A stretch of 25,452 nt of DNA from Cytophagales bacterium (GTDB taxonomy: Bacteria; Bacteroidota; Bacteroidia; Cytophagales; Cyclobacteriaceae), in the NCBI GenBank assembly GCA_027317105.1, contig DAHVFH010000008.1, forward strand, positions 1-25,452, written 5' to 3'. A program made the position numbers and the translations under genes. Position 1 is the first letter of the stretch. Every line of letters begins with the position of its first letter. Shown here in pieces: positions 6,450 through 14,561 of this stretch. A model generated the notes under the pieces. That model saw nothing but the letters and a program-made list of their open reading frames with translations, had not been told where the DNA came from and did no database searches.

Positions 6450-6713
6450 TCAAAGGGCAATGATGCCATCAATACCGGAAACCAAATTATAAACCTCGAT
6501 TACAGCCTCGCTTCCTGGCATCATCATTTGAAAAGTAACACTTACATAGTTTCCGTTTTTTGAATTCTTTTCTTTGGATTCGTGCTTAGGGAAAAGATTC
6601 TTTACGGCCTCAACTTTTTCGGCCGGAACAATAAACTTGAAGATATAGAGCGAGGGCCAGGTATAATGCTGGTCTAGTTTCTCTCGCAGTGATTCTGCCC
6701 AGTTGGCTTCCAT
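6450..6713 (-). CDS. DUF493 family protein (YbeD-like)
   Basis: This 87-residue small soluble protein has the ferredoxin-like pattern of DUF493: a first strand (WPSLYIFKFIVPA), a helix (EKVEAVKNLF), then NGNYVSVTFQMMMPGSEAVIEVYNLVSGIDGIIAL, in which a conserved strand is followed by a final helix and strand. YbeD of E. coli resembles an ACT-like regulatory domain, but its role is unknown. The ATG at 6713 follows directly on the terminator of the foldase gene, so it may be read from its own promoter or by readthrough. It lies 90 bases upstream of the pterin dehydratase. Confidence 0.85.
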   Translation of the reverse strand: MEANWAESLREKLDQHYTWPSLYIFKFIVPAEKVEAVKNLFPKHESKEKNSKNGNYVSVTFQMMMPGSEAVIEVYNLVSGIDGIIAL

Positions 6714-6725
6714 AATTCTTGCAAA

Positions 6726-6760
6726 TAAAAAAGCCGTCCCAATGAGTGTCGGGACGGCTA
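6726..6760 (-). terminator. Intrinsic terminator of the PpiD-like gene
   Basis: On the minus strand the stem AGCCGTCCC (plus strand 6751-6759) pairs perfectly with GGGACGGCT (6732-6740) around a ten-base loop and is followed by T6 (plus-strand A6 at 6726-6731). It lies 14 bases after the stop codon of the foldase gene and separates it from the DUF493 gene. Confidence 0.9.
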
Positions 6761-6774
6761 CTTATGCTTTTTGG

Positions 6775-8907
6775 TTAATAGAACTTGTAACGCTTGTCCT
6801 TAATATTAGACCCTTCCTTAATGGCTTGTGCAATGTTAAGTCCAGAAGCATTATTAATTTTCTTTAGAAGCTCATTTTTAAACATCGCGTAATCGCCTAT
6901 TTCTGGTGCTATGGTTTTGTTTTGAAGGTCTAAAATAATTACTCCGTTCTCACCAGGAAAAGCAGGGCTACGCTTTCCGTTTTCCAGTGAAAAGACACGA
7001 CCCACAGCGAAAGGATCTTGCCCTGCGCTTGGGAGTGAATTGGTATTTAATTTCAAATCGCTCGAAGCATTCACCAAAGCATCTGGGCCAAAGGCTTTTG
7101 CCATCTCATCAAGGGTGCCCTTTTCGGCACTAAGTTTTTCCACTATCTTTTTTCCTTTTAAGATATTGCGAACGGCTGGTGTAATCTCATCCTTTACCTG
7201 GTCTAGTGAACGAAATCCTTCTTCCGTTTCTCCGGTCATTACCGCCACTACATAGTCATCATCAAGATCAAAGACATCAGAGACCTTTCCTACTGCTCCA
7301 TCGCGGAAGAGCCAAGTCACTACTTTGCGGGCATCACCCAAATTACCGATTCGTTGATCGTTGGTGCCAAGATCTTTAGCTTCAAGAACGTTTAAGGTTT
7401 CTTTGCCTGCCTTTTCTTTGAAAACCTCCACTCCAGAAAGACCAGCCGCAAAATTCTGAGCTTTCAAAAATGCTGCATTGTGGGTATCATCACTGGGTGT
7501 AATTTTAACTTCCACGGCTGCAATCGTGTAGCTTGAATTATCCTTCAGGGCAGTTACTTCGATAATATGATAACCAAATTGAGTTTCCACAACATCCGCC
7601 AAAACGCCTAATTTCTTTGCGTTAAAAACTGCAGTTTGAAAGGGCTTCACCATTTGTCCGGAAGAGAAATAACCTAAATCGCCACCCTTTGACGCGGTTC
7701 CATCCGTACCAAATTCTTTCGCTTTTGCCGCAAAAGAAGCTCCCCGTTTTATTTCATTTAATATTTTGATCGCTTTCTCTTTCGCTTCCTTTTTCTTGGC
7801 AGGCGTTTCGTCATCCCAACGAATCAGAATATGTGAGGCTTTTGCCGTATAGGAAGTGTCAGTGCCCACTTTCACCACTTTAATAATTTTATAATTGCCC
7901 TCATTAAGAAAGGGGCCAATCACATTTCCGTTGACCAATTTATCTTTTGTTATTGAAGGAGGTAATGTTGCAATGGTATATTTTTTAAAGGGATTTTGAC
8001 CTTCCGTATTGGTAACAGCAAAGACCGAATCATCGGCAACAGTCTTGAAATCAGATGCAATCTTTTCAGCATCACTCTTGACCTTCGCAGAATCTTCTGC
8101 TGACGGGATTACTGGAAAGGTTACATAATTCAAACTGCGACTAAAAGTAGCCTTATATTTCTCTTTGTATTTGTCGTAATAGGCTTTCAAATCACTATCC
8201 GAAACTTTTACCGTGGAGTCGCTCATGGCAAAATAGGGAACAAACAACAATTTCACCTCGGCCACATCATTTTGATTGTGGTAATCGCGTTCGGCTTCCG
8301 CACCTGTTACAAAATTAGTTTTGATCAAAAGGTTTTCATACTTAATCCGTTCGCGTCCTAAGCCTAAGTCCTTTTTAAACATATCCCAACGATACTTGCT
8401 CTCAGCCCATTGCGCATACATTTGCTGATTAGTAGGAGGCGGGGAATTAAAATTATTGATAAACTGGATAACACGGTTGCGGTCGAAGTTGCCGGCTGAA
8501 TCTGCGAAGGATTGTTTAACATTCGGGTCAATGTTTTTCCCTTGTATCATATCCCAGATTTCATCCGTGGTGACTTTTACGCCCGTTTGCTCAAACTGAT
8601 CGCGAATAGCATATCTCAGTATGAGCAACTCCCAGGCCTGGCTCTGTAAGGTTGGTCTTTCTCTTTCGCCCGGTTGGCGATTAAAAGAAAGGGCATAGTT
8701 ATTTTCCCTTTCTTGAACCATGTTCTGATATTCTTCCCGGGAAATATCTGTTCCGGCTATTTCTCCCACGCTATTTTCACTTGCTCCGAAAATTGACTTG
8801 GGGCCTTTCACAAAGTCACTACCTACGATAAAAGCTCCCATGGCGAGGGCTATAAAGCCCACCACAAACTTGGTCATCTTCGTCCTGAGTGTTCCAATCA
8901 ATGCCAT
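6775..8907 (-). CDS. ppiD: PpiD-like membrane-anchored peptidyl-prolyl isomerase/foldase
   Basis: This 710-residue protein has one N-terminal transmembrane helix (about residues 13-30), a SurA/PpiD-type chaperone N-domain (about 48-215), and one parvulin domain (about 353-455). The parvulin domain shows ASHILIRW, GGDLGYFSSGQMVKPF and TQFGYHIIEV, the expected hallmarks. A long C-terminal helical and beta region (456-710) completes the PpiD plan. It should sit in the inner membrane facing the periplasm and assist folding of exported and outer-membrane proteins. It has its own good promoter (9002-9032) and a terminator (6726-6760), so it is probably monocistronic, although it is beside other envelope genes. 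The product name is by domain plan; the function is inferred. Confidence 0.93.
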   Translation of the reverse strand: MALIGTLRTKMTKFVVGFIALAMGAFIVGSDFVKGPKSIFGASENSVGEIAGTDISREEYQNMVQERENNYALSFNRQPGERERPTLQSQAWELLILRYAIRDQFEQTGVKVTTDEIWDMIQGKNIDPNVKQSFADSAGNFDRNRVIQFINNFNSPPPTNQQMYAQWAESKYRWDMFKKDLGLGRERIKYENLLIKTNFVTGAEAERDYHNQNDVAEVKLLFVPYFAMSDSTVKVSDSDLKAYYDKYKEKYKATFSRSLNYVTFPVIPSAEDSAKVKSDAEKIASDFKTVADDSVFAVTNTEGQNPFKKYTIATLPPSITKDKLVNGNVIGPFLNEGNYKIIKVVKVGTDTSYTAKASHILIRWDDETPAKKKEAKEKAIKILNEIKRGASFAAKAKEFGTDGTASKGGDLGYFSSGQMVKPFQTAVFNAKKLGVLADVVETQFGYHIIEVTALKDNSSYTIAAVEVKITPSDDTHNAAFLKAQNFAAGLSGVEVFKEKAGKETLNVLEAKDLGTNDQRIGNLGDARKVVTWLFRDGAVGKVSDVFDLDDDYVVAVMTGETEEGFRSLDQVKDEITPAVRNILKGKKIVEKLSAEKGTLDEMAKAFGPDALVNASSDLKLNTNSLPSAGQDPFAVGRVFSLENGKRSPAFPGENGVIILDLQNKTIAPEIGDYAMFKNELLKKINNASGLNIAQAIKEGSNIKDKRYKFY

Positions 8908-9001
8908 AATTCAGTATCTATTTTAAAAAAAACTTATGTGAATCCATTTTGAATTCCGGGTTCAACTCCCTCCCCCTCCAGATTACCCGAAAAAAGGAGT
9001 G

Positions 9002-9032
9002 CAAATTTAACCGGATATTGGTATTCAGCAAA
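9002..9032 (-). promoter_or_regulatory. Bacteroidota-type promoter for the PpiD-like gene
   Basis: On the minus strand TTTG (plus strand 9029-9032) is followed by 19 bases and then TAAATTTG (9002-9009), a full match to the TTTG-N19-TAnnTTTG sigma-ABfr consensus. The start of transcription would fall near 8995, giving a leader of about 90 bases before the ATG at 8907. The leader contains a G-rich stretch. No gene lies in the 221-base gap. Confidence 0.75.
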
Positions 9033-9128
9033 GGGAACGGAGAATTAGGTGATTTTATGAAATCCCAGCCTTAAACTGCACCAGAACGAGTCAATTTGTT
9101 TCTTAACATAGCCTTAAATTCAATTTTA

Positions 9129-10406
9129 TCAGGCCTGACCATCCTTTTCGCCCATAACTTTTACGGTGTCGATTCGCTTCTTGTCTGCTTTTTGAATAAG
9201 GAAGGTGTAAGGGGGAATGGAAATCGTCTCGCCTTGCTTTGGAAAGTCCTCGGTAAAAGCTAAAATCATACCTGCAAGGGTTTCGTATTCGCCCAAGGGT
9301 AAGGCTAACCCGAAATGTTCGTTTAGGTAATCTACTTCAAGGCGGGCACTGAATAGGAAGGTGTGGTCATCAATCTTCTGCTCTACCAGATCGTCTTTAT
9401 CGTGCTCATCTTCGATTTCACCAAAGATCTCTTCAATCAAGTCTTCCATACTTACAATACCTGATGTGCCACCAAATTCATCAACCACAACCGCCACACT
9501 TTTTCGCGCTTTTATCAATTGCACCATCAACTTGTTGGCCATGGTAGTCTCCTGAGTTACGATAATGGGCGTGAGAATGTCCTCGATTCGGGACGGTTTT
9601 TTAAACAGTGCTGCTGAGTGGCAGTAACCCACGATATTGTCAACCGTATCGCGATAAACCAAAATTTTTGAATGCCCACTTTCCACAAAAGCTTCTCTCA
9701 CTTTATCGATGGCTTCATCAATATCGACTGCAGAAATTTCCATGCGTGGGATCATGCAATCGCGAACTTTTACGGTTTTAAATTCTAACGCATTATGGAA
9801 TATTTTTTTATCTAGCTCAATTTCTTCATCATCATGCCTGACTTTCATCATGTTCTTCAGGTAGTTGTTTAGATCGATAAGGCCAAACACTGGTTTTTCT
9901 TCCGAATAAGGAGTGCCCAGCAGTTTAGTGATTACAAACTTGGAAAGGCCGACAATTGAAAATGTTAATGGATAAAGGAGATAATAAAAAAAGTTGAATG
10001 GCACTGCCATCGCGGCCAAAGCCAGGTTTGGGTTGATAAGAAATAAACTTTTTGGGAGAAATTCGGCTGTAAATAAAATGAACAATGTGGAGATTAAGGT
10101 TTCAATGGCTAACCGAATGACATCGTCATTCAATTGAGGCGGTAAAAAATCAAGCAAAGGATCAATGAATTGAGCCATGAAAATCCCGAAAAGAACAAGG
10201 CCAACGGTATTGCCGATCAGCGTAGTGCCTATAAAAGCAGAAGGTTTTTTCAAAAACTTGGACATGATTATACCCCAGGGTTTTCCCTGTTTCGCTTGCA
10301 GCTCAATCTGCAATTTATTGGCAGAAAGAAAGGCAATTTCAATGCCCGCAAAGAAAAAGGAAATAACCAGCGATGTAATAATATAGGGAAGTAGCCCGGT
10401 GTCCAT
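9129..10406 (-). CDS. CNNM/CBS/CorC-domain membrane protein (hemolysin family)
   Basis: This 425-residue protein has the usual order of the family: a CNNM membrane domain with several helices (about 1-165), a pair of CBS domains (about 210-325) that bind nucleotides, and a CorC_HlyC domain (about 345-420). The signature VVDEFGGTSGIVSMEDLIEE is at 307-326, followed by IFGEIEDEHD. Relatives are linked to Mg2+ or Co2+ efflux and resistance, and GldE of gliding Bacteroidota is a member. The position beside LptC rather than gldD does not support calling it GldE. The start codon is one base after the stop of a 51-residue membrane protein, indicating translational coupling. It is called hemolysin only by tradition. 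Confidence 0.9.
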   Translation of the reverse strand: MDTGLLPYIITSLVISFFFAGIEIAFLSANKLQIELQAKQGKPWGIIMSKFLKKPSAFIGTTLIGNTVGLVLFGIFMAQFIDPLLDFLPPQLNDDVIRLAIETLISTLFILFTAEFLPKSLFLINPNLALAAMAVPFNFFYYLLYPLTFSIVGLSKFVITKLLGTPYSEEKPVFGLIDLNNYLKNMMKVRHDDEEIELDKKIFHNALEFKTVKVRDCMIPRMEISAVDIDEAIDKVREAFVESGHSKILVYRDTVDNIVGYCHSAALFKKPSRIEDILTPIIVTQETTMANKLMVQLIKARKSVAVVVDEFGGTSGIVSMEDLIEEIFGEIEDEHDKDDLVEQKIDDHTFLFSARLEVDYLNEHFGLALPLGEYETLAGMILAFTEDFPKQGETISIPPYTFLIQKADKKRIDTVKVMGEKDGQA

Positions 10407-10407
10407 C

Positions 10408-10563
10408 TTATTTCTTTTTCCGGTAGATGTATAAAAAAAAGAAAATCATTGAGAGCATCACTGCCCAATAGCCATTGCTCACCCCTCTTGTCATCATTTC
10501 GGAGATGCCAATAATTAAAAAAGCGGCTGCTGAAGAGAGCAGAAGCACATTACCTAACTTCAT
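10408..10563 (-). CDS. Small two-helix membrane protein between lptC and the CorC-type gene
   Basis: A 51-residue frame begins MKLGNVLLLSSAAAFLIIGI, continues SEMMTRGVSNGYWAVMLSM and ends with a helix followed by YIYRKKK. It predicts two transmembrane helices (about 4-20 and 32-46) joined by a short loop with Arg26, and a basic cytoplasmic tail. Evidence that it is real: the ATG at 10563 is well placed, the frame has no interrupting codon, the stop is separated by one base from the ATG of the CorC-type gene, and it lies 39 bases after lptC on the same strand. It is short enough to be missed by automatic annotation. Function is unknown; it may be an accessory to either neighbour. Confidence 0.75.
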   Translation of the reverse strand: MKLGNVLLLSSAAAFLIIGISEMMTRGVSNGYWAVMLSMIFFFLYIYRKKK

Positions 10564-10602
10564 AAAGAGTAAAGATAACAGGATTCAAGCAATTTAGGAC
10601 GG

Positions 10603-11151
10603 TTATTCTTTCACCTCTACGAGCCCATTTGGATTTTTAATCGTATAATGAGAGAGATCTTGGTCGGCCAATAAACCAGTGCCATAGATAACATCTTTTT
10701 GGTCGGTGATGGTGACGAACTTATCCGTGAATATTTTTTTTGTTGCTGGCATCCAGAAAAGCTCTTCGGAGTTGAGTTGTTGGCCCTTTTCTATATTTAC
10801 CACCTCTACTTTACCGCGGCCACGCCATTTATTTTCATTCTTGAAATAAAATGCTGAATTGGCACGCAACGTAGAAGTCATTTTTCCCTTCAAATTGTAA
10901 AATTCTAAATAGATTCCTTCCGGAAATTCGCGATCACCATTTTGAAATTCGTTGACCTTTTTGGCCTGCATAATCACCTTTATTTTTTCCTTTTCAGTGT
11001 AATGCATAATTACATTTGCCGCTTGTTTCAAGGGACCATCGTAAACCACTGGTTTTGCCTGTTCTTTTGAATTGCAGGAATTAAGAAATAAAAAGCTGAG
11101 CAGCCACAAGCTAGAAATGGCATTTAATCTTGAAGATATTGAAATTACCAT
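10603..11151 (-). CDS. lptC: LPS export periplasmic protein LptC (lipoprotein form)
   Basis: This 182-residue protein resembles Bacteroidota LptC. LptC receives lipopolysaccharide from the LptBFG transporter and hands it to LptA in the periplasmic bridge. The N-terminus is a lipoprotein signal ending FLFLNSC (Cys26) instead of the transmembrane anchor of enterobacteria. The rest is beta-rich, in the manner of the OstA/LptC fold, with typical phrases such as EGIYLEFYN, RANSAFYF and RGKVEVVN, the last strands describing the repetitive jellyroll. The ATG at 11151 lies immediately after a terminator that ends the upstream gene, so it needs its own promoter or readthrough. It is followed by the 51-residue membrane protein and the CorC-type gene. 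Confidence 0.82.
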   Translation of the reverse strand: MVISISSRLNAISSLWLLSFLFLNSCNSKEQAKPVVYDGPLKQAANVIMHYTEKEKIKVIMQAKKVNEFQNGDREFPEGIYLEFYNLKGKMTSTLRANSAFYFKNENKWRGRGKVEVVNIEKGQQLNSEELFWMPATKKIFTDKFVTITDQKDVIYGTGLLADQDLSHYTIKNPNGLVEVKE

Positions 11152-11154
11152 AAT

Positions 11155-11184
11155 AAAAAAGAGGGCTGGTGTTTAGCCAGCCCT
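11155..11184 (-). terminator. Intrinsic terminator between the TPR gene and lptC
   Basis: On the minus strand AGGGCTGG (plus strand 11177-11184) pairs perfectly with CCAGCCCT (11162-11169) around a seven-base loop, followed by C and T6 (11155-11160). It lies about 30 bases after the stop of the TPR gene and only three bases before the ATG of lptC. Confidence 0.85.
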
Positions 11185-11214
11185 TTCCACAACTTTCGTG
11201 CTAATCTTTGTGTC

Positions 11215-12528
11215 TTAGTCATCTTTCCTTACTTTCACCGTCACGGTTTCGTCAATCCAGCAAGCTATTTTTTTAGATTCCCCTGACTTCCAGTTCTCTT
11301 TCTCCAAATCATCAACGGTTGGATATTCGCTTAATGCCATTTTCATTTTATCACGGTTGCCTGACTTGACATACATCTGAAATGCAGCAATATAAATAAG
11401 CTTTTCTTCTGCCGATCCAGGCACCTTGGTGCATTCTGTTGCTGACGAAACGTACAAGTCACCAATGCGTTCATATACATCCTGGCTCTCCGGAACAGTT
11501 GCCCAAACTTTCTTGTAAAGGTCTCTGGCTTTCGCTTTGTTGCCCTTTTGGAACTCAATATCTCCATTGATAATGCCTATCCAACCTTTTTCTGCAGGTG
11601 TTTTTGCTTTGGCTTGAACTTCCGCTAATAATGCGGTGCCTTTATCGAACTCTTTATTCTTTACATAAGCAACGGCCAATTCTTTGACCACCGAAAAGTC
11701 TGAAGCTGATTTGTGCAGTGCCTCCGCAGCCGCAAACCAAGTTGGATCGTTCGGGCACTTCGCTTCGACACCAATAGAAAATACTTTCGAGGCAAGACGT
11801 AAATCAGAAGGATTGGCTTTGTACGCTGGAGCGACATATTTATTCAAAAAATCGCAGTCCATTTTCACCATTTTCTCTATTCTGTTATCAATGTAGTTGA
11901 TAACCTTTTTATACTTGCCAATATCGCCTTTGTTATTCTGCTGTTGGGCTTTCTTGATTTTTGAATCAATCACTTCCATTAACTTATTGTAACGGGTCAT
12001 AATTTGGTCTTCAGGCAGCTCATTGAGCCGGATCGCATCGATGTACCCAATTAGATTATTGTCAAGCACATTATTACCACTTACTTCAAAAGTTTTATCG
12101 AAAATGGCCAAGGACTTGGCCGCATTTGCCTTGTCGGTATTGTAATATTTCCGAGCGGAATAGGCTTTGCGGTTAAGCACGTACTCTTCTTCTCCGCAAT
12201 TTTTAATGCGCAGATCATAAATGATGAAAAGGGAATCAACATAGCCCTCCTTAGTGCCTGGATCCAATTCTTTTTCGGCAAGGTTGTCATATGTTTCGAG
12301 GGCAGCCACATATAAATCAGAATGCCATTGGGGTGCGTTTGCAATCATCCATTGGATTCCAGGGATGGCGCTTTTGTAATCATGATTTTTTACAGCTTCT
12401 CTAAAGGCATCTGAATACTTTTCAGCTTTGGGCTGATCTTGAGGCCATTTGTATTCAGTGCACTGTGCCCACGAGTTTATGGTCAGTACCGAAAGCATTA
12501 ATGCTAAAAACACATTTTCTCTTTTCAT
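11215..12528 (-). CDS. Secreted TPR-repeat protein
   Basis: This 437-residue exported protein has a signal peptide MKRENVFLALMLSVLTINSWA, probably cleaved before QCTEYKWP. The body is helical, with pairs of helices of tetratricopeptide type, clearest at about 275-365: DFSVVKELAVAYVKNKEFDKG, then a helix with WIGIINGDIEFQKGNKAKARDLY, then ERIGDLYVSS. No enzyme motif is present, so it is most likely a periplasmic scaffold. It follows the outer-membrane barrel gene by 11 bases and is closed by its own terminator, which makes coaX, the barrel and this gene one probable operon. The partner is unknown, the barrel protein being the natural candidate. Confidence 0.85.
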   Translation of the reverse strand: MKRENVFLALMLSVLTINSWAQCTEYKWPQDQPKAEKYSDAFREAVKNHDYKSAIPGIQWMIANAPQWHSDLYVAALETYDNLAEKELDPGTKEGYVDSLFIIYDLRIKNCGEEEYVLNRKAYSARKYYNTDKANAAKSLAIFDKTFEVSGNNVLDNNLIGYIDAIRLNELPEDQIMTRYNKLMEVIDSKIKKAQQQNNKGDIGKYKKVINYIDNRIEKMVKMDCDFLNKYVAPAYKANPSDLRLASKVFSIGVEAKCPNDPTWFAAAEALHKSASDFSVVKELAVAYVKNKEFDKGTALLAEVQAKAKTPAEKGWIGIINGDIEFQKGNKAKARDLYKKVWATVPESQDVYERIGDLYVSSATECTKVPGSAEEKLIYIAAFQMYVKSGNRDKMKMALSEYPTVDDLEKENWKSGESKKIACWIDETVTVKVRKDD

Positions 12529-12539
12529 ACGTTTAAATT

Positions 12540-13811
12540 TTAATCAAATTTTCGCTTAATGAACCACCTGTCATTGAAAGTGATCCCAAAATAAACCCTA
12601 AAATAGTTCTCTTCAATCAAATTTTGTAAAACAGTTCCTCTTTTTCCAATCTTTACCCCGATGTCAACAGCCGAATATCCCCCAACGGGCAAAGAGAGCC
12701 CAAAGGTAACACCCTTATCCATGACTGGACCTCCGTTAACGAGGTAAGGCGATTTTTCGTATGCAGCACCAATTCGATAAGTTACCCTGCTTAGGTAATT
12801 TGTGTAATCTAGCATGTCAGGGGTCAATTCAGCGCCAACACCAGAGCGAAAGCCAATTGTAGGAACTCCAATAGAGTTAATAAAACCATTGAATGTGCGA
12901 AAATCGAGATACGTAAAATCACCAGCCAGCGTCCACTTATCGGTTTTGCCAAATGATAGGCCAACTCCAAAATTTTTAGGTAGCGTCATCTTACTGCCAA
13001 TATTGTTGTCAATGGTGGCCGAATCAATAATTGCGCCAGACGTGCTATTTAACTGATACCTGGAAAAGTGCTGCGCATCCAAATCTGATTTTAGACTGTA
13101 CACTGCCCCAACGTTTACTCGATATTTCCCATGGAACAACGAATCCTTATGAAAAGAAATGCCGGCTGATAAATTTCCTCCATGAAAGTAATCCCTGACA
13201 TACACCGAACCATAGGTAGTACTTGTGTTCGTGAATTTATTGATATCTTGGGTGATAATAGTACCAAACAAATAAGAAGCCTTAACCCCAAGAGAAAGCC
13301 ATTTTGAAAGCGCAACACCATTAGACCAATAAAACTGATTTATCCCTCCTGTTCCGGTTTCCTGACGATTGATCGGAATGTTACTTCCACTCGCTACATC
13401 GGCAAATGAGATATTGTAGTTGACATGCGAATAAGGCGTCAAACCTACCGAAGTAGTCCATTTTCCACCAGGGATTATAGGAAAAGCCATGGCGAGATAG
13501 TTCAAATTACCTCCAAAAAAACTTTGATTGGCGATACCATCCGTAACTTTCCGGTTTTCAATCTGCATGCCTCCCTGAAAAACGGTGTTCCGGTTAAACA
13601 CCAAAAGTGCTGGGTTTTGGTTATTCAAATATGAACTGCTTGGATTACTGATGCCGACTCCACCCATCCCTTGATTCTGCGCTAACCCAGATCCATAAAT
13701 TTCTCCGATTCCAAATTTTGAAAATGGACTAGACGCAACCTGAGCCTTGGCGGCCAGCGCTACAAAAAGAAAAAGAAAAATTGAGGGAAAAACCCTTTTA
13801 CAACGCTGCAT
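12540..13811 (-). CDS. Outer-membrane beta-barrel protein (FadL/OMP-like)
   Basis: This 423-residue protein has a signal peptide (about 1-23, ending AAKAQ) and then the Bacteroidota pattern SSPFSKFGIGEIYG, with NNQNPALLVF shortly after. The remainder consists of alternating beta strands with many aromatic and glycine residues, as in the OmpP1/FadL/PorV-like group of barrels. The C-terminus ends with a strand (VYFGITFNDRWFIKRKFD). It is probably a transport or structural protein in the outer membrane, but the substrate cannot be told. The ATG at 13811 overlaps the coaX stop by 14 bases, so translation is coupled. It precedes the TPR protein by 11 bases. Confidence 0.82.
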   Translation of the reverse strand: MQRCKRVFPSIFLFLFVALAAKAQVASSPFSKFGIGEIYGSGLAQNQGMGGVGISNPSSSYLNNQNPALLVFNRNTVFQGGMQIENRKVTDGIANQSFFGGNLNYLAMAFPIIPGGKWTTSVGLTPYSHVNYNISFADVASGSNIPINRQETGTGGINQFYWSNGVALSKWLSLGVKASYLFGTIITQDINKFTNTSTTYGSVYVRDYFHGGNLSAGISFHKDSLFHGKYRVNVGAVYSLKSDLDAQHFSRYQLNSTSGAIIDSATIDNNIGSKMTLPKNFGVGLSFGKTDKWTLAGDFTYLDFRTFNGFINSIGVPTIGFRSGVGAELTPDMLDYTNYLSRVTYRIGAAYEKSPYLVNGGPVMDKGVTFGLSLPVGGYSAVDIGVKIGKRGTVLQNLIEENYFRVYFGITFNDRWFIKRKFD

Positions 13812-14514
13812 TATGACGCAAAATCCTGTTCAAACCGCTCAACACTAGATTCGGGGCTGCAAATATGGTAGGTTTCACTTTGTTTTCAAAAAACAAAGTG
13901 TCACCACCACATAAAACAACTGCTAATTCGGGATAGGAATCTTTATACCTTTGAATAACCCCATTCATTTCGGCTATTATTCCGTTTAACACCCCACTGC
14001 GAATGCTGCCTTCCGTAGAATTACCGATAAGTTCGCTTTCATCAATTTTTGATACTAACGGCAATCGTTTTGTAAAAGTATGCAAGGCTTCAAAGCGCAT
14101 GGTAATCCCTGGGGAAATCGAACCTCCTTTATAATTTCTGTTCCGGTCAACAAAATCGAAAGTGATACACGTGCCTACATCAATGACCAGCGCATCCCTG
14201 TCGGGGAAAAGATCTAACGCCCCGCAGATGGCAGCAATCCGATCGCTGCCAAGTGTTTCCGGGGTAGCATATTGATTTTGAATCGGCAAGGGAAGCAAAT
14301 GAGTTAATAAAAATTTCTTTGGGGCATTTATTTCTTTCAAAATCGCCTTTCCGTCTACACTTACGGAACTCACGATGGCAGAATCAAAGGAGTGATGGCT
14401 CAAAAATGATTTTAGTTCTACTTCATTTGAAAAAGAATTTACTTCTCCAGGTTTGTCACCCAGAAAAGTGGCGGTTTTAACCCTCGTATTGCCAATGTCG
14501 ATTACCAAATTCAT
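13798..14514 (-). CDS. coaX: Type III pantothenate kinase
   Basis: CoaX phosphorylates pantothenate with ATP, the first step of coenzyme A synthesis. It belongs to the acetate/sugar kinase superfamily. Seen in this 238-residue protein: the phosphate loop VIDIGNTRVK (4-13), ETLGSDR (86-92), the second phosphate loop VIDVGTCITFDF (110-121), GGSISPGI (130-137) and the C-terminal LCGGD (201-205). The length is slightly below the usual 250 or so. The ATG at 14514 is chosen over an upstream TTG at 14523 because the conserved region starts at residue 4. It heads the operon with the outer-membrane barrel and TPR genes and is divergent from anmK with 47 bases between. Confidence 0.95.
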   Translation of the reverse strand: MNLVIDIGNTRVKTATFLGDKPGEVNSFSNEVELKSFLSHHSFDSAIVSSVSVDGKAILKEINAPKKFLLTHLLPLPIQNQYATPETLGSDRIAAICGALDLFPDRDALVIDVGTCITFDFVDRNRNYKGGSISPGITMRFEALHTFTKRLPLVSKIDESELIGNSTEGSIRSGVLNGIIAEMNGVIQRYKDSYPELAVVLCGGDTLFFENKVKPTIFAAPNLVLSGLNRILRHNAAL

Positions 14515-14561
14515 GGTTTTCAATGATTACTTTCGTATCGTTGGTTTTTAATGTTCTAAAA

